The notes beneath the pieces are model-generated. The model ran no database searches. It saw only the letters and a list, made by a program, of their open reading frames with translations, and had not been told where the DNA came from. Position numbers and translations under genes: made by a program. 64,000 nucleotides of DNA from positions 229,867-293,866 of the forward strand of contig NZ_JAFCLN010000007.1 of assembly GCF_018129385.1 (NCBI RefSeq), in the 5' to 3' direction. Position 1 is the first letter of the stretch. Each line of letters starts with the position of its first letter. Below are positions 43,254 through 51,964 of the stretch, one piece after another. Source of the stretch: Bradyrhizobium lablabi. Lineage in GTDB: Bacteria; Pseudomonadota; Alphaproteobacteria; Rhizobiales; Xanthobacteraceae.

Positions 43254-45083
43254 CTATTCGACCGTCACGGACTTCGCCAGATTGCGCGGCTGGTCGACGT
43301 CGGTACCCCGGACTACCGCGGTGTGATAGGCCAAGAGCTGCAGTGGCACCGCAAAAACCAGCGGCATCACGATCTGCGGCATGTCCGGTAGCTCCAGCAC
43401 AGACCAGGCGCCGGGTGCCGCCAGTGAGGCGCCTCTCTGATCGGTCAACAGGATGATACGGCCCCCGCGTGCGATCACTTCCTGCATGTTCGACATGGTC
43501 TTCTCGAACGCCATGTCGCTGCCTGGCGCGATCACGATCACGGGCAGATCCTTTTCGATCAGCGCGATCGGTCCGTGTTTGAGCTCGCCGGCCGCATAGC
43601 CCTCTGCGTGGATGTAGGTTATTTCCTTGAGCTTGAGCGCCCCTTCCAGCGCAAGCGGATAATTGGTGCCGCGGCCTATGAACAGGGCGTCGCGCGCCGC
43701 GGAGATCTTGCGCGCGAGCTGGCGGACTTGCGGCTCCAACTCAAGCGCTCGGGTCATGTAGCGTGGGATATCGGCAAGCGCCCCGACCAGCAAGTTTTCG
43801 TCTTCGGTCGCCAGCACACCCCGATCGCGGCCCGCCGCGATCGCAATGCAGGCCAGCGTCGCCAGCTGGCACGTGAACGCCTTGGTGGACGCGACCCCGA
43901 TTTCCGGGCCTGCCAGCGTCGGCAATACGATCTGGCTGGCACGTGCCATCGTCGACGTTTGCACGTTGACAACGGAAAGCACTCGCTGACCATGGGTTTT
44001 TGCGAACTCCAGCGAGGCGAGCGTGTCCGCCGTCTCGCCGGACTGCGACACAAAGATCGCCAGATTACCCGCGCCGAACGGCACGTCGCGATAGCGGAAT
44101 TCCGACGCGATGTCGATGTCGACTGATAGCTTGGCGTAGCGCTCGAACCAGTATCTTGCGATCAACCCGGCATAGAATGCCGTACCGCAGGCTGTAATCG
44201 ACACGCGATCGATTTCGCGGAAGTCGAGACCGGAGTGCTTTGGGAGTCTGATTGTACCGCTGGAACGGTCCATGTATTGCGCAAGCGTCTGGTCGACCAC
44301 CTTCGGCTGTTCGTGAATTTCCTTTGCCATGAAATGGCGATGCTCACCCTTGTGAATGACCACGGCCGAACCGGCGATCCTGGCCGGCGCCCGGCGCAGG
44401 TGCTGGCCTGTCACATCGAGAAACTCAATTCCCTCTCGCGTAATGACCGCGAGGTCCCCGTCCTCGAGGTAACTGATCATGTCAGTCAGCGGCGCAAGCG
44501 CTATCGCGTCGGAACCGAGAAACATCTCGCCGTGCCCGTAGCCAACGGCGAGCGGTGAGCCTCTTCGGGCGCCAACCAGGAGATTATCGTGCCCCTCGAA
44601 CAGGAACGCGAGCGCAAACGCGCCGTTCAGCCGCGGCAATGCCTTGCGCACCGCCCCAACCGGTCCGCATCCCTTCTTCAGTTCGCGACTGACGAGATGC
44701 ACAACCACCTCTGAATCGGTCTCGGTGGCGAAGCGCGCACCAGCCTCCTTGAGTTCGTTGCGCAACTCTCGATGGTTCTCGATGATCCCATTGTGAACCA
44801 CCGCGACGCCGTCGATGGCGTGCGGATGCGCGTTGTTCTCATTTGGACGTCCGTGCGTTGCCCAGCGGGTATGACCGATGCCAATCCGCCCGGCAAGCGG
44901 CTGCGAGGCAAGCCGGCTCTCAAGGTTGACGAGCTTGCCGACCGCGCGACGCCGCGTCAGCAAGCCGCCCTCGAGCGTCGCAATCCCGGCGGAATCATAT
45001 CCGCGATACTCCAGCCGCTTCAGCGCGTCCAGAAGGGGAGCAGAAGCCGGGCCCTGCCCGACGAAACCGACGATTCCACACAT
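43254..45083 (-). CDS. glmS: Glutamine-fructose-6-phosphate aminotransferase
   Basis: A 609-residue full-length GlmS. The N-terminal glutaminase domain begins MCGIVGFVG with nucleophile Cys2 and contains GIGHTRWATHG. Two SIS isomerase domains follow (SITACGTAFYAG, FVSQSGETADTL, IGRGTNYPLALEGALKLKE), and the C-terminus ends NLAKSVTVE, as in other GlmS proteins. It makes glucosamine-6-phosphate from fructose-6-phosphate and glutamine, the entry to UDP-GlcNAc. Its place beside the exopolysaccharide genes suggests a dedicated extra copy supplying amino-sugar precursor for a Pel-like polymer. It lies 15 bp downstream of the Crp/Fnr gene, so the two are probably co-transcribed. Confidence 0.96.
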   Translation of the reverse strand: MCGIVGFVGQGPASAPLLDALKRLEYRGYDSAGIATLEGGLLTRRRAVGKLVNLESRLASQPLAGRIGIGHTRWATHGRPNENNAHPHAIDGVAVVHNGIIENHRELRNELKEAGARFATETDSEVVVHLVSRELKKGCGPVGAVRKALPRLNGAFALAFLFEGHDNLLVGARRGSPLAVGYGHGEMFLGSDAIALAPLTDMISYLEDGDLAVITREGIEFLDVTGQHLRRAPARIAGSAVVIHKGEHRHFMAKEIHEQPKVVDQTLAQYMDRSSGTIRLPKHSGLDFREIDRVSITACGTAFYAGLIARYWFERYAKLSVDIDIASEFRYRDVPFGAGNLAIFVSQSGETADTLASLEFAKTHGQRVLSVVNVQTSTMARASQIVLPTLAGPEIGVASTKAFTCQLATLACIAIAAGRDRGVLATEDENLLVGALADIPRYMTRALELEPQVRQLARKISAARDALFIGRGTNYPLALEGALKLKEITYIHAEGYAAGELKHGPIALIEKDLPVIVIAPGSDMAFEKTMSNMQEVIARGGRIILLTDQRGASLAAPGAWSVLELPDMPQIVMPLVFAVPLQLLAYHTAVVRGTDVDQPRNLAKSVTVE

Positions 45084-45098
45084 GGCCCCTCCGAAAAT

Positions 45099-45998
45099 CT
45101 ATGATGCGCCGCGCGAAGAGTGAGGATTGCTTGCAGGCGAACGCAATCCGGCGACGGTTAGGACCAGGGGAGCGACGCTGTGATCTTCGTCCGCAGGAGC
45201 TGACGTGCGTGCTTCGGCATGACTCCCAAACCCGTACTCCTGTCGGTCCGTTCGCTTCTCGAACATCGCCGACAGCAGAGAGGCGAGCGGAGATTTCTTC
45301 TTCAGCGCATCGATGTCGACGACGCGGATTGCATGTCGGCTCTCGCGCTCGATCAGACCGCTGTCGCAGAACCGCATCATCGTACGGCTCAACGTGTCGC
45401 AGTTGATCACGAGATAGTTGGCAATGTCGGTGCGTGACATCGGAAGTTCGACGGACACGCAGCGCGACTCCTTGCCCAGCTTCCTTAGCGCGAGCGCCAG
45501 GATGAACGAGGCAACGCGCTGCTCGGTCTCCAGACGCCCGGTCAGCAATTGATGAATATTGGCACGTGCTAGCTGCGTGTGGCAGCGCATGACCAGGAAG
45601 GTCCAGTAATCATGCGGCGGCACGGTCCGATTGACGGGAGGCGGATCCAGGGACACCAGCGAAGCGGGAGTGATTGCCCGCAACGAAACGCCGGGGGCGG
45701 GAAGGACCGTCGCGGCTGACAGCACGTCGTGCGGAAGGAGAAAGTCCAGCACCTGCAGCTTTCCCTTTGCCGGCATTGCATCGATTGCCAGCGTTCCTTC
45801 CCGCAGCACCACCACCTTGCCCGGCTGGGGAAGCGGAACGCGCTGCTGCGACCGAAGATGCAGGCAGTCGCCATGAGCACAGATGTATTCGACAAATCGG
45901 GCAAGCTCAGACTCGTCGTGCGACGCGTTGACCGTGGATGGGTACGTTTGCGTCGGGGAAAGATCATCTTCGATATATGGCTTGTGCCGGAACATCAT
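45099..45998 (-). CDS. Crp/Fnr-family transcriptional regulator
   Basis: A 299-residue regulator with a cyclic-nucleotide-binding-like beta-roll (residues about 30-140) and a C-terminal winged HTH. The HTH is LPMSRTDIANYLVINCDTLS followed by RTMMRFCDSGLIERES. The recognition helix reads DTLSR, close to the ETISR of FNR, whose Ser and Arg contact TGAT half-sites. The four-Cys iron-sulfur signature of FNR is absent; only C40 and C45 lie close together. It is followed by glmS. Palindromes CTGAT-N4-(A/G)TCAG before three nearby operons fit its predicted specificity. The signal it senses is unknown. The 50-residue C-terminal extension is unusual. Confidence 0.85.
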   Translation of the reverse strand: MMFRHKPYIEDDLSPTQTYPSTVNASHDESELARFVEYICAHGDCLHLRSQQRVPLPQPGKVVVLREGTLAIDAMPAKGKLQVLDFLLPHDVLSAATVLPAPGVSLRAITPASLVSLDPPPVNRTVPPHDYWTFLVMRCHTQLARANIHQLLTGRLETEQRVASFILALALRKLGKESRCVSVELPMSRTDIANYLVINCDTLSRTMMRFCDSGLIERESRHAIRVVDIDALKKKSPLASLLSAMFEKRTDRQEYGFGSHAEARTSAPADEDHSVAPLVLTVAGLRSPASNPHSSRGAS

Positions 45999-46459
45999 TG
46001 CGGAGCCCTCGTGAGCCTCGGCACCGACGTCGCGGCCAGCGGCGAATGCTCGAAAAGAAATAAATAAGGTAAACAGTATCTAGAGCGCCGACCTTAGCAG
46101 TTTCGTCAAATTGATCGTACGTTAATGAGAGGTAAGCCTTTGAGCTGCATTTTCAGGTCGAGAAATATCCTTTGGAGGTAACTCGCAGATCGCAACGACC
46201 GCGCCAATGCGCTTGTCACGTCGACGCATCTTTCGGGCTCATGCCGACGTCATGGTGACCGCGGCTTTCAGACGCGAGCGCGAGATCCTCGAGCGACCCA
46301 TGCATCACATCGGCTGATTGCATACGTGGTGAACAGCGTGATGGCGCCGCTCCTCCGGAAGAGGTTCGCGAAGCTCACCGGAGCTTCAGCGGCGGCGTGA
46401 GGTACTCAGCAATGACCTCTGTACCTTATCTCGCCAGCAAGTGCAGGACAGGACCACCC
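45999..46459. other. Intergenic region between exporter and Crp/Fnr gene
   Basis: About 460 bases with no credible gene. It must carry the promoter for the Crp/Fnr-glmS pair. An AT-rich stretch near 46055-46085 could be part of it, but no clear -35/-10 is seen. A hairpin-forming AAGCTC-ACCG-GAGCTT lies at 46371-46386 downstream of the exporter gene, without a T-run. No CTGAT-N4-ATCAG box was found here. Confidence 0.4.
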
Positions 46460-47845
46460 TCACCGTTCGTTCGACGTGTACGTGCGATTCGGACCGGGTT
46501 CAGACTGTGGCAAGGGAGCGAGCACGCCGGGCACGACTGGAGACGTCGTCTTGGCGATCACCTTGAGCACATCGCCCGGCATCAACGAGGACATCTCCGT
46601 CGCCTGGCGCTTCTGGGGACCTTCCCTGGATTGACGCACGATTTCGTAAGATTCCGCCTGCGGTGCGCCATTCGTCTTCTGAAGAACCACCGCAAGCGCC
46701 CTGGCCGAGGTCATGGTCTCCTGGGCTGCCGCAATCTCCTTGTCAATGGTCGCAATAGATTTCGCAAGGTTCGCCGCGTCCTCCGAGAGCAGTCGCGGAC
46801 CGGCTTCTTCCGCTTCCGCCAGCCGCGACTCGGCCTGCGCGATCTGCGCGAGATAGTCTTGCCGGCGCGCCTCGATGTCAGACAATTCCGAGCGCAGCGT
46901 GACGACGTTATTGCTCGTCACCCAACCGCGGTCCTTGAGCTTTTGCAGCTCGCCAAGGCGCTCAAGCCGCATATCCCTCTGGGCATCGACCTGCTCGAGC
47001 TTGCGTCGCAACGCCTCCATCTCGTTGCGCGCGGAATCCGCTTTGGAATTCACTTCCCGAACCTGCTGCATGCGCCTGGCCTGCTCGGCGCGAAGGATCG
47101 TATTCTCGATGGCAATCAGCCTGCGGGCGACCGCCTCCTCGCCGGCCAGCGAGGCCAGTTGCAGCGGAACCGACAGCGACGAGGCGCCGTCTCGCTCCGC
47201 TTCCAGCCTAGCACGGCGGACCAGCAAATGCTTGACCTGAACGGTCGCACTGCGCAGTCGCTCCATCTCCCGCGCGCCTTCGATCAGACTGGCCAGACTG
47301 CCTTCGCCACGGTCCAGGCCGCCGGCGAGCGCGACTGCATGAAGCACGATCATGCCGGGCACGTGCTTGTATGACCCCGGATTCTTCACAGAACCGAGGA
47401 CGTAGATCGGCGCACGCTCGGCGATCTTGATTTCGATGTTTGCGCTGCGGCCCATCACCGACATGAACGAGACCGCGATATCGGCCCGTAGCTCGTCAAG
47501 GGCGCGCTTCTCGACCGCGAAGCGGCCAAGCAGAGGGATCGAAATCGCGCCGTCCGGCTCGACCGTGTAATCGCCACCCAGGTCCATGCGCTGGTAGAAA
47601 GTTCGCAGCACGCCCTGCGGTTCGGCCCGGTCACGGTTTCCCTGCTTCGCGGCCCCGACATCGATCGTTTCGTAGAACGAAATCTTGAGCTTATCGCCGA
47701 CTTCAAGCGACGGCTCGCCCGGTGACGCTGCTCTGGCGGCATCGGGAGCGCCCGGCTGCGGCGGATTGGTTTGACCGAGAGCCACGCCGCCCGCCAAAGC
47801 GACGGCAACCAAAATCGTAGCACAAATTCTGACGATCGCGAGCAT
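46460..47845 (-). CDS. Polysaccharide export protein (ExoF/Wza-like)
   Basis: A 461-residue exported protein. A signal peptide (MLAIVRICATILVAVALAGG) starts at the ATG at 47845; an earlier ATG at 47902 would put 19 residues ahead of it. Residues about 40-160 form the Poly_export and SLBB part (LEVGDKLKISFYE, YTVEPDGAISIPLLGRF, IYVLGSVKNPGSYK). Residues about 215-370 are a long coiled coil, and the C-terminus returns to a beta domain (MPGDVLKVI). This layout resembles ExoF of Sinorhizobium succinoglycan export rather than PelC or PelB. No lipobox Cys is visible. It probably forms the periplasmic or outer-membrane conduit for the polymer. A CTGAT-N4-ATCAG palindrome lies 152 bp upstream of the start. 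Confidence 0.85.
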   Translation of the reverse strand: MLAIVRICATILVAVALAGGVALGQTNPPQPGAPDAARAASPGEPSLEVGDKLKISFYETIDVGAAKQGNRDRAEPQGVLRTFYQRMDLGGDYTVEPDGAISIPLLGRFAVEKRALDELRADIAVSFMSVMGRSANIEIKIAERAPIYVLGSVKNPGSYKHVPGMIVLHAVALAGGLDRGEGSLASLIEGAREMERLRSATVQVKHLLVRRARLEAERDGASSLSVPLQLASLAGEEAVARRLIAIENTILRAEQARRMQQVREVNSKADSARNEMEALRRKLEQVDAQRDMRLERLGELQKLKDRGWVTSNNVVTLRSELSDIEARRQDYLAQIAQAESRLAEAEEAGPRLLSEDAANLAKSIATIDKEIAAAQETMTSARALAVVLQKTNGAPQAESYEIVRQSREGPQKRQATEMSSLMPGDVLKVIAKTTSPVVPGVLAPLPQSEPGPNRTYTSNER

Positions 47846-47996
47846 CGGACTGCTCCATTCCTGCAGTGGCCCAGCACCCTCCTGGGTCTCCGATAGTCGC
47901 ATCTACCCGCCACACGCGAGCAACTCGGCACGAAAACACGGGTTGTGGCCACGCAACAAACTGACGGGTTGCGATCGGCAAAGCGAGTGTAAAACA

Positions 47997-48010
47997 CTGA
48001 TCTGCATCAG
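47997..48010. promoter_or_regulatory. Fnr-like box 1 (CTGATCTGCATCAG)
   Basis: A perfect CTGAT-N4-ATCAG palindrome between the TPR gene and the exporter gene. The identical 14-mer recurs at 55615-55628. It resembles the FNR/FixK consensus TTGAT-N4-ATCAA with the outer T and A replaced. It lies upstream of the exporter gene and 45 bp after the TPR stop. Confidence 0.6.
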
Positions 48011-48054
48011 CAACGATACAGACGCACGCAACGGAAAGTAAATAATGTACGCCA

Positions 48055-49437
48055 CTACCTTGAAGCGTGTCCGTCGGGTTGATACCTGACGGAATTCCAG
48101 ATCCGGTCGTGGATTCTGATTCGCCCTTGTTTGACCGCTTCATCGGCGAACTGGGGAAGCAATTCCGGAGGCAGGCGTCCCTCGCTCCACAGCGTCGTCA
48201 ACCGCGTGACCACCTCGGCGTCGGTTTCCAGGCGATGCAGCATCGTCAGCCATTCGGTCGACCGTTCAGCCGACAACTGCGCTGGTTCAACCCGGGCCAG
48301 GAACCAGCGTGCCATCTCACTGTTACCTTCGAACAATGAAAGCTCTGCGGCAAACAGCGGCCGTGTGAGCAGCGCCTCGTTCGACAGAAACGGCCGGATT
48401 GCAGCCAAGGCCGACTTGCCAAACGCATTCGCCACTTCTTCGGCCAACTTGCCTTGCGCGTTCAGGTCAGAGCCGCTGCGCACAAGCTGCGCCATCTTGG
48501 TCAACGGAGCACCGACATCGCCGACCAGCGCTGACGCCTGAACGAACGCGCGCAGTTGCTGCCCGTCCGGCCTGGACATGCGGTCGCCCCAGCGCAGCAA
48601 CATCCGATGCGCAAGCCCCTGCCGGCCTTTGCCAGCGAGATAATGGATCATCTCCGGCGCATCGTCTGGCATCAGCTCCACATAGTGTGATGCCAGTTCG
48701 GACGCTCCAGCATCGAGGCCGGACCGCGCCAGTCTGAGAATCAACTTCGCGCACAAGAAGGGGCTGCGCCAGGCCTTCATCCAGGCCCGCGCGCGTTCGG
48801 TAGCACGGTCGTTCTCCTTGGCCTGGATCAGCAGCTCAAGCAGCAGAAGACGCCCGGCACTGGCGGCAGCCGGAGCCCGTCGGTCGGCCAATTCCAACCA
48901 CTTGCGCGCCTCGCGCCAATTCCCGCGTTCGGCGAGGATCGTTCCCAGCCGCTCGAGCTGCGATTCATCCAGCATCCCCCTGCGCGCATAAGTCTGCAAC
49001 GTTGCCAGCTCGTCCGCTTCGCGTCCGTGCAGACGGAAAAGCTCTATCAGCCGGCTGACACTTGCGGGAGACGGCTGTGCTGCGACCAGGCGCGCTTGAA
49101 CGTCGAGATAACGATCCCTTGATCCGCCCAGCAGCAGGAGCTCTGCCTCACTCCGCAGCGCCGCCGCATCATTCGGACGCATCGCTAGATACGCATCGAA
49201 CGCTTCGACTGCACGCGGCAAGTCGCCGAGCGCGGCATGGGAGCGGCCAAGCGCCGCGAGCGCGTCCGGGTCCTTGGCGGAACCAGCTGACTGACGCTCG
49301 AGCAGAGCAATCGCCTCCTCATGTCGCCCCTCGCTGGCAAGCATGGCGGCATGTTCTTCGCGCCGGGGCAACAACACAACGGCCGCAACACCGAGCGCGA
49401 CAACCACCATGAGGACGAATTGCCGCGATGTCTTCAT
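48055..49437 (-). CDS. Membrane-anchored TPR protein (possible PelB-like scaffold)
   Basis: A 460-residue protein with an N-terminal signal anchor (FVLMVVVALGVAAVVLL) followed by TPR-like helical pairs. Clear examples are DPDALAALGRSHAALGDLPR and AVEAFDAYLAMRPND; degenerate ones continue to the end. In Pel systems the periplasmic TPR part of PelB binds PelA and guides the polymer. This protein lacks the PelB beta-barrel and could be a scaffold working with the ExoF-like exporter. That role is inferred from context. It lies about 65 bp after the SDR gene in the operon. Confidence 0.72.
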   Translation of the reverse strand: MKTSRQFVLMVVVALGVAAVVLLPRREEHAAMLASEGRHEEAIALLERQSAGSAKDPDALAALGRSHAALGDLPRAVEAFDAYLAMRPNDAAALRSEAELLLLGGSRDRYLDVQARLVAAQPSPASVSRLIELFRLHGREADELATLQTYARRGMLDESQLERLGTILAERGNWREARKWLELADRRAPAAASAGRLLLLELLIQAKENDRATERARAWMKAWRSPFLCAKLILRLARSGLDAGASELASHYVELMPDDAPEMIHYLAGKGRQGLAHRMLLRWGDRMSRPDGQQLRAFVQASALVGDVGAPLTKMAQLVRSGSDLNAQGKLAEEVANAFGKSALAAIRPFLSNEALLTRPLFAAELSLFEGNSEMARWFLARVEPAQLSAERSTEWLTMLHRLETDAEVVTRLTTLWSEGRLPPELLPQFADEAVKQGRIRIHDRIWNSVRYQPDGHASR

Positions 49438-49502
49438 TTCGACACCTCGTCGGGTACTACCACCTGAGACATGTCATCGCGTGACGCACTGCGGCCAGCC
49501 AC

Positions 49503-50489
49503 TTACCGGACATAGCTTTCCACCTGGCTGCCCAGCGAATGCGTGCGGAAAAATGCAATAGTCCGCTGCAAGCCTTCATCGAGCGATACCGTGGGCGTCC
49601 AGCCCATGATCTCTCGCGCCCGGGTGTTATCCGAAACCAGCTTCATGACCTCGCTCAGTGCCGGACGCAACCGCGCATCGTCCTGGACGAGCCGTTTGTT
49701 GACACCCATCAACTTGAGGATCCGTTCGGCGAACCAGCCGACCGAGTAAGTCTTGCCAGTGCCGAGATTGATCGTCATCCCTTCGAGTCCCTGCGTTGTC
49801 CCCGCCGCCATGAAACCGGCGACCGTGTCGCTGACGAGCGTCATGTCCCTTTCTGGGGTGAGCGATCCGAGCAGGATCTCGTCACGCTCGAGTGCCTGCG
49901 AAATGATGGTTGGAATGAACGCGCGCGCGCTCTGGCGAGGCCCGAACGTGTTGAAGGGCCGCACCGTCGTGACCGGTGTCCCGAACGACCGGTAATAACT
50001 CTCCGCCAGCTTGTCGGCCGCGATCTTCGTCGCCGAATAAGGCGACTGTCCCTGCAACGGATGGTTCTCGTCGATCGGCGTCCTGAGCGCGGTGCCGTAG
50101 ACTTCGGAGGTGCTGGTATGCACCACCCGTTCGGTGCCGCAGCGACGGGCGGCCTCCAGCACATTCAGCGTGCCCTCGACATTGGTGCGCACATAGCTAC
50201 GCGGCGCCTCGTAGGAGTAAGGGATGGCAATCAGCGCGGCGAGGTGGAACACGACATCCTGCCTCTCGACCGCCCGGTTGACGAAGTCGCTGTCCTCAAC
50301 ATTCCCGCTGACGATCCGTATCGCGTCGCGCGTTCGCGCATCGAGAAACGCTAGATTGCCGATCGACGAGGAAGAGTTGTATCGAACCATGGCGGTCGTA
50401 ATCGCCCCCGCCTGAGCCAGCGCCTCAGCCAGGTGACTGCCGATGAAGCCACCCGCACCAGTAACCAGAACCTTCCTGCCCTTCCACAT
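49503..50489 (-). CDS. SDR-family sugar-nucleotide dehydratase/epimerase (LegB-like)
   Basis: A 328-residue extended short-chain dehydrogenase. It has the NAD-binding GAGGFIGSH, the catalytic TSTSEVYG and YSATK (YxxxK), and PFNTFGPRQSARAFIP. The overall pattern, including MVRYNSSSSIGNL after the first strand, resembles NAD-dependent 4,6-dehydratases of the LegB type that act on UDP-GlcNAc. It would make a deoxy-amino sugar nucleotide for the polymer. It lies between the PelG and TPR genes on one transcript. Substrate assignment is tentative. Confidence 0.82.
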   Translation of the reverse strand: MWKGRKVLVTGAGGFIGSHLAEALAQAGAITTAMVRYNSSSSIGNLAFLDARTRDAIRIVSGNVEDSDFVNRAVERQDVVFHLAALIAIPYSYEAPRSYVRTNVEGTLNVLEAARRCGTERVVHTSTSEVYGTALRTPIDENHPLQGQSPYSATKIAADKLAESYYRSFGTPVTTVRPFNTFGPRQSARAFIPTIISQALERDEILLGSLTPERDMTLVSDTVAGFMAAGTTQGLEGMTINLGTGKTYSVGWFAERILKLMGVNKRLVQDDARLRPALSEVMKLVSDNTRAREIMGWTPTVSLDEGLQRTIAFFRTHSLGSQVESYVR

Positions 50490-50590
50490 GATCTACCTCC
50501 TCCGCTCCGGAATCGCGCACGTGATGAAAATTTCCGTACAACCGGCAAACGAGCTGCCGTAGAATGAAATTGCGTTTCTCGCTGGCTCCC

Positions 50591-51964
50591 TCACAACGAC
50601 GGATTGTTGGTGACGAAGGCGTGGAAATGCAACCAGGACAATTCTTTCAGGACGAGGCTGAAGCCCACCAGAAGGCTGGCGGCCGCCGCGATCATATTCC
50701 CGTAGCCGTAGAAATCCGGACCGAGCGGCAGGAGCGCCAGGGTCAGGGCGGCATTGAGCACGAGGAAGCTCAGCACGGTCAGCAGCGCCGGCCGACGCAG
50801 GTCGAGGTGGAGCAGGAATGTGAAGCAGAACATCGCGCTGGTGTAGAACGCCATCGAGCACAGTGAAACGCGCAGGATACCCATGTAGGCCGGACGGAGG
50901 CCGAGTTCCGGCATGAATGCCAGCGAGAGCATGATCATCATTCCGGCAACGATGCCGAGCGCCGAGAACAGGCCGAACATGCTCGACAACACGTAAGTCC
51001 CGACGCTGCTGACGATCTCATTCAGCTCTCGCAGCGTCGCGCGCTGTTGCATTCGCGTATGGTAGTTGTGGGTCATGACGGAGAACCGTGTCTCCACATG
51101 AACGAAGAACACTGCGATGATCGGAATCGAGGACAGCTGCGCCCAAAACATCGCTGTGTCGTAGCTCGGCATAGTCTTCAGCGCGCCGGCCGCCACCAGG
51201 CCGCCAGACGGCGCGGCATGCCACATGATGATCTTGTCGATCCACAATCCGAGTGCGTATACGAAGCCGGCCGCCGGCAGTTCCCAGTGTCGCATCAAGC
51301 TGGCCCGCAATTTGTGATCGACTACGATCTTCGTACCGAAGCGATACACCACATTGCCGAGCAAGATCAGGTTGGTGATCGCGAAGCTGCCGTTAAAGGC
51401 CAGCAGAAGCGTTGCCGCCTGCGGCTCGTGCAACGCGCTGCCGAAAAGCAGCATTGAGACGGCGCCGGTACCGAACGCCACCAGCACGGCATTGTAGGCG
51501 CGCACTCCACCGAGGAACGGAATCAGCAACCACGAGCAGCCGATCATGATTGCGTTCTGGATACTTGCCACCTTCTCGGCATCGTCGAGAGTCGTTGCAT
51601 AGATATAGAACGGCGCAACGCTTGCGAGAGTGAGCAGGCCGAAGGCACCAACCGCAAGGACGAGGGCGTGAAAGATGGCATCGCAGCATCCGCGCTCCAC
51701 CTGCTCCGAGACAAACCGTCCGCAGAGGAAGGCCAGCGGGCTCGTGACGATCAGCGCATACATCGAATTGTAGATGACGATGGACCGGAAGATCGTCAGG
51801 TCGATGCAGTTCCCCGTGCACGCGGCGCCGAGACTGAACAGGCCGAGCACGGTAAAAATCCAGGGGCCGGCGACAAGCAGCGCGGCGTATGTGTAGGCGC
51901 TGAACACGCCCGCCAGCGTCCCGCGCCGTGTCATCGCCTCAATTGTGATATTGATGCCGGTCAT
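50591..51964 (-). CDS. pelG: PelG-like polysaccharide transporter
   Basis: A 457-residue inner-membrane protein of the MATE/MOP-like PelG family with about twelve hydrophobic helices. Family-like segments are the N-terminal MTGINITIEAMTRRGTLAG and the central YDTAMFWAQLSSIPIIAVFF followed by VHVETRF. PelG moves the nascent Pel-type polymer across the inner membrane with PelD, PelE and PelF. I set the start at 51964 by analogy to PelG; it overlaps the PelF gene by 26 bp. An ATG at 51976 is also possible. Confidence 0.85.
   Translation of the reverse strand: MTGINITIEAMTRRGTLAGVFSAYTYAALLVAGPWIFTVLGLFSLGAACTGNCIDLTIFRSIVIYNSMYALIVTSPLAFLCGRFVSEQVERGCCDAIFHALVLAVGAFGLLTLASVAPFYIYATTLDDAEKVASIQNAIMIGCSWLLIPFLGGVRAYNAVLVAFGTGAVSMLLFGSALHEPQAATLLLAFNGSFAITNLILLGNVVYRFGTKIVVDHKLRASLMRHWELPAAGFVYALGLWIDKIIMWHAAPSGGLVAAGALKTMPSYDTAMFWAQLSSIPIIAVFFVHVETRFSVMTHNYHTRMQQRATLRELNEIVSSVGTYVLSSMFGLFSALGIVAGMMIMLSLAFMPELGLRPAYMGILRVSLCSMAFYTSAMFCFTFLLHLDLRRPALLTVLSFLVLNAALTLALLPLGPDFYGYGNMIAAAASLLVGFSLVLKELSWLHFHAFVTNNPSL

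Noticed and set aside
46371..46386. AAGCTC-ACCG-GAGCTT hairpin as terminator of the exporter gene
   Set aside because: The stem is only 6 bp and no T-run follows on either strand; it is mentioned only as a weak structure.
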